Assembly: GCA_037179385.1 (NCBI GenBank)
Contig: CM074190.1
Coordinates: 12,296,206-12,360,205 of the forward strand
DNA from: Holothuria scabra
Lineage: Eukaryota > Echinodermata > Holothuroidea > Aspidochirotida > Holothuriidae
Direction of reading: 5' to 3'
Length of the DNA stretch: 64,000 nucleotides
Shown here: positions 61,200 to 64,000 of the stretch, one piece after another
Layout: the number at the start of each line of letters is the position of its first letter
How positions within the stretch are numbered: position 1 is the first letter of the stretch
Position numbers and translations under genes: made by a program
Notes under the pieces: model-generated
What the model saw: only the letters and a program-made list of their open reading frames with translations
The model's database searches: none
What the model was told of the DNA's origin: nothing

Positions 61200-61766
61200 A
61201 TGACTTTGAGGTTCTACAATGGGGAATATCGATTTGTATTGGTGGATACGGAAGTTCATGGATGTACAGATGTGGTACGTCACATGCGATGGCGTTGCCC
61301 AAGCTTTTCAAACATCAATTTTTTCACAATTATATACCTTGCAATCTTATGCTTCTTTGTTGTTACTCCAAAGGCTGTCATCGCACAAAGCACGGTAGCA
61401 CCAGTAGTGAGTGGTAACGTTACCATCGAGACCACAGAGGTCATGTTTTTTTCGTATTTTACAAGTACTACAACAGGAGATGTCCACTCAAGTAGTAGTG
61501 ATACATCAGAAAGTGAATTAGAAAATTCAACCGAGCTTCCCAGTTGTGACATGCCCCTAAATGGCATTTGCTCATGGAGAACTGATTATATCAATTATTG
61601 TAGAAATAATTCTAAGAAACCTTGCGAGGAGTGTATGAAGGAATTTGACAATTTCAGACAGGAAATTAATGGTTATTTTAGTGCTTACAGTGACGTTATA
61701 GGCAGATTTGACTGCAGGAATGACCCCTCTTACACATACTCTGTGTGGTCATGTGAGGACTGCAAG
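61200..61766 (+). CDS. probable first coding exon of a NALF/FAM155-like protein (NALCN auxiliary factor)
   Basis: 189 codons from the first ATG after an in-frame TGA to a strong donor (AAG|GTAAGT at 61767), phase 0. Residues about 41-56 are a hydrophobic anchor (FFTIIYLAILCFFVVT). A Ser/Thr-rich linker follows with N-glycosylation sequons (NVT at 73, NST at 109, NNS at 136), then a Cys-rich module with Cys at 116, 124, 134, 142, 145, 172, 185 and 188. The pattern CEECMKEFDNF...YSVWSCEDCK resembles C..C..AY..Y...EYSVKSCPEDCK of vertebrate NALF1/2, where the next exon starts near the same place. NALF proteins sit in the ER and plasma membrane and help fold and deliver the sodium-leak channel NALCN. 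The identity comes from memory of motifs; the rest of the gene lies outside the window or was not found. Confidence 0.55.
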
Positions 61767-62793
61767 GTAAGTTTCCCAGTTAGGTTTCATTGTAATTTTG
61801 TGCTTCATTGTTCACTTAAGTTGAAAACATGTAAAATGCAGCATAGCATTAGTGTAATTTAAAAATTAGTTATTGTCACATAACCATGATTATGGAAGAC
61901 TCTCAGAATACCCCTGTGCCCACCCACCCCCTTCATTCTCACCAGGGGTATAAAAAATGGGACCTCTAGCTACTTGAAAATTCACACTATATGAGAACCC
62001 AACTTCAGAATTGTCCTTGGGACTGTCCCATATCAGTGGCATATAGGGATTACATGTGTATGAATGTTAGGCCTACTAATTTGACACTTAAAGGGTTTCT
62101 TAAGCATTATACTTAAATGGAATATTCCAGAGGTAGCAAAGGACAGCATGGATTATTCCATTCCAGGGATCAGATTTCCTGCTATAAAATTCGAAGAAAA
62201 GAAAGAAAAAAAAAAGTTTGGACAGTTGCTGTATAAAAGTTAATTGAAATCCTGACTATACACTTGGTTAGTATCATGCACAGTTTTGTGTCCAAGCCTT
62301 AGGTCTCAGTAGTTAAAGGACCCATACTTGCTAGTTACTAACTGAAAATGGTGAAATTGTAACAGAATTCATTGGGAATTTAAAGGGCTAGTATTTCATT
62401 ACCTTGTACAAGATTGGGGGTGGGGATTAGAAGTATGATTCTCAAAAAAGGTACATGTGACATGTTTGCAGCTAGCACTTGCCAACATGCATGGTGTGAC
62501 CTAAATGCTACAACCAGGGTGTTTCCATTCTTTTGAGGCTATTTTTGCGATGACCAGCTCGTCATGTCAGTTTTTTCATGCTCCCTTCCCCTCACACAGC
62601 ATATGGAAATCTAGCTCTAGCTCTCAATATGAAATTAGAATTTTAAGTTGACTGTATTTTCTTTCTCTCTCTCTTTATCATTTTTTTTCAAATATTCAAA
62701 GTGATGGAATTTTACTCACTCATTTTTTTGATTACTCTCTTTGAGAATGACATAAGATCCCTGCCATTTGTTTTTTTCAAGATGTTGCTTTTT
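61767..62793 (+). other. intron following the NALF-like exon
   Basis: No second exon visible. Ordinary A/T-rich sequence with a CT-rich tract at 62661-62676; it runs into array element C. Confidence 0.4.
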
Positions 62794-64000
62794 GATTCCT
62801 TGATGTAGTTAAAGGAATCTGGTGATGTCATGTGTGTGGATGTGTTCAAGTGTGTGTGTATATGATCAATGCTTGAGTCTGTAAACACTGTACCTCCAAA
62901 AGGATAAGTGAGACTGATCTCATGTTTAGCATGTGGTTTGGCCATATTGAGTAAATGATCCTTACGTTATTGGGTGGAGGTTACCGGAGGTTAGAATATC
63001 AAAACCTTGTAAACACAACATTTTTCCCTCAAAAAGGGAAAAGGGGCTCCTCAGTCTCATATTTAGTGTGACGGTAACTAATATTGAGCAAGGGATCCCT
63101 ATTGTTTTTGGTGGAGGTTTAAGGTCATTTAGGGTCACCAGAGGTCAAATGGTAAATTCCTCAGAAATTGCTTGTAAACACAGTACAGTATCTTAAGAAG
63201 GGTTTGTGTGAATAATCTTGTATTTGGTTTGTGGGTTGGCCATATTGAGTAGATAATCCCTATTGCTTTTGGTGGAGATCAAGGGTCATTTGGGGTCAGG
63301 AGAGGTCAAAAGGTCAAAACCTTGTAAACACAATGTCTCAACAAAATCTCATATTTTGTGTGTGGGTAACAATATTGAGTGAATTATCCCTTTTAGTTTT
63401 TGTGGAGGTCAATGGTCATTTGAGGTCCCTAGAGGCCAAAATGTCAAAACCTTATAAACATGACATCTCAAAAAGGGTGAATATTACTACTCTCATATTT
63501 GGTGTGTGCGTTACCCATATTAAGAAGATGATCCTATTGTTTTTGGTGGTCGAATGTCATTTGGGGTCACAAGAGTTCAAATGGTAAATACCATAGAAAT
63601 TGCTTGTAAACATTATATCTCAACAAGGGTAAGTGTGACTTATCTCATATTTAGTGTGTCCATGGGTTGGCCAAATTGAGCAGATGATCCCTCGATCTTT
63701 GGTAGAGGTCAAAAGGTTGTTTGGAGTCACCAGGGATCAGAAGTTAAAAACCTTGAAAACAGGATATGTCAAGAAGGGTAATATGCACATTGCCCATATT
63801 TTGTTGATGAACCCTATTATTAAATTGGTGGAGGTCAAAGGTTACTTGGGGTCATCAGAGGTCAGAACTCAAAAACTTGTAAACATGATAACAACTGTTT
63901 GGGGTTTCATATGTTGTTGCATATGTGCATTGTAGTGTATAGCCCATGTTGAGAAGGTAAACTGGATTGTTTTTGGTAATTTATGAAACACTGTCAATAT
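62794..64000 (+). mobile_element. array element C: Helentron/HINE-like element, truncated by window end
   Basis: Left hairpin GATTCCTT (62794-62801) with AAGGAATC (62812-62819), then GGTGATGTCATGTGTGTGGA and a short TG tract. Several ~145-150-bp tandem units of the array-B subfamily follow (GTTTTTGGTGGAGGT, GTCATTTGGGGTC, CTTGTAAACA). The right end lies beyond base 64000. It sits in or beyond the intron after the NALF-like exon. Confidence 0.65.

Overview
The window is eukaryotic genomic DNA: AT-rich, intron-bearing, with GT-AG splice sites, microsatellites, tandem repeats and decayed transposons. The animal is a metazoan, and most likely an echinoderm (sea urchin or sea cucumber type). That last step rests on sequence texture, namely many TAGGCCTA words and minisatellite arrays containing AGGTCAAAGGTCA, so it is an inference and not a proof.

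Layout. 1-6.9 kb is non-coding apart from one tRNA-derived SINE (548-717, minus). 6.9-9.3 kb holds an intronless 788-codon ORF. Its central region resembles the Gag/capsid protein of DIRS-type (tyrosine-recombinase) retrotransposons and it ends in an RGG-rich tail; no RT, RNase H or recombinase lies beside it. 12.3-33.7 kb is the clearest gene: a ten-exon WRAP53/TCAB1 (telomerase Cajal body protein 1) gene. I reconstructed it exon by exon with consistent splice phases (predicted 778 aa). It has a long N-terminal extension built partly from 135-bp repeats. Its introns are loaded with repeats, including two large array elements and one TTAA-flanked MITE; a second MITE copy lies just upstream of the gene. 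34-61 kb has no gene I can identify. It carries a decayed non-LTR reverse transcriptase fragment, two identical 28-bp palindromes each flanked by its own 7-bp direct repeat, an orphan NRF1/YY1 promoter-like site near 44.0 kb, and a possible minus-strand exon near 39.5 kb. 61.2-61.8 kb is a probable first coding exon of a NALF/FAM155-like (NALCN channel auxiliary factor) gene that runs out of the window. A third array element begins at 62.8 kb and continues past the end.

The genes do not form a pathway: WRAP53 acts in nuclear RNP/telomerase trafficking, the NALF-like protein in ER/membrane handling of a cation channel, and the Gag-like protein is of transposon ancestry. The most unusual signals are structural. 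They are the 28-bp palindromic insertions with target-site-like duplications, and a family of array elements whose end hairpins keep their pairing while changing their sequence, as expected for Helentron/HINE-like elements.
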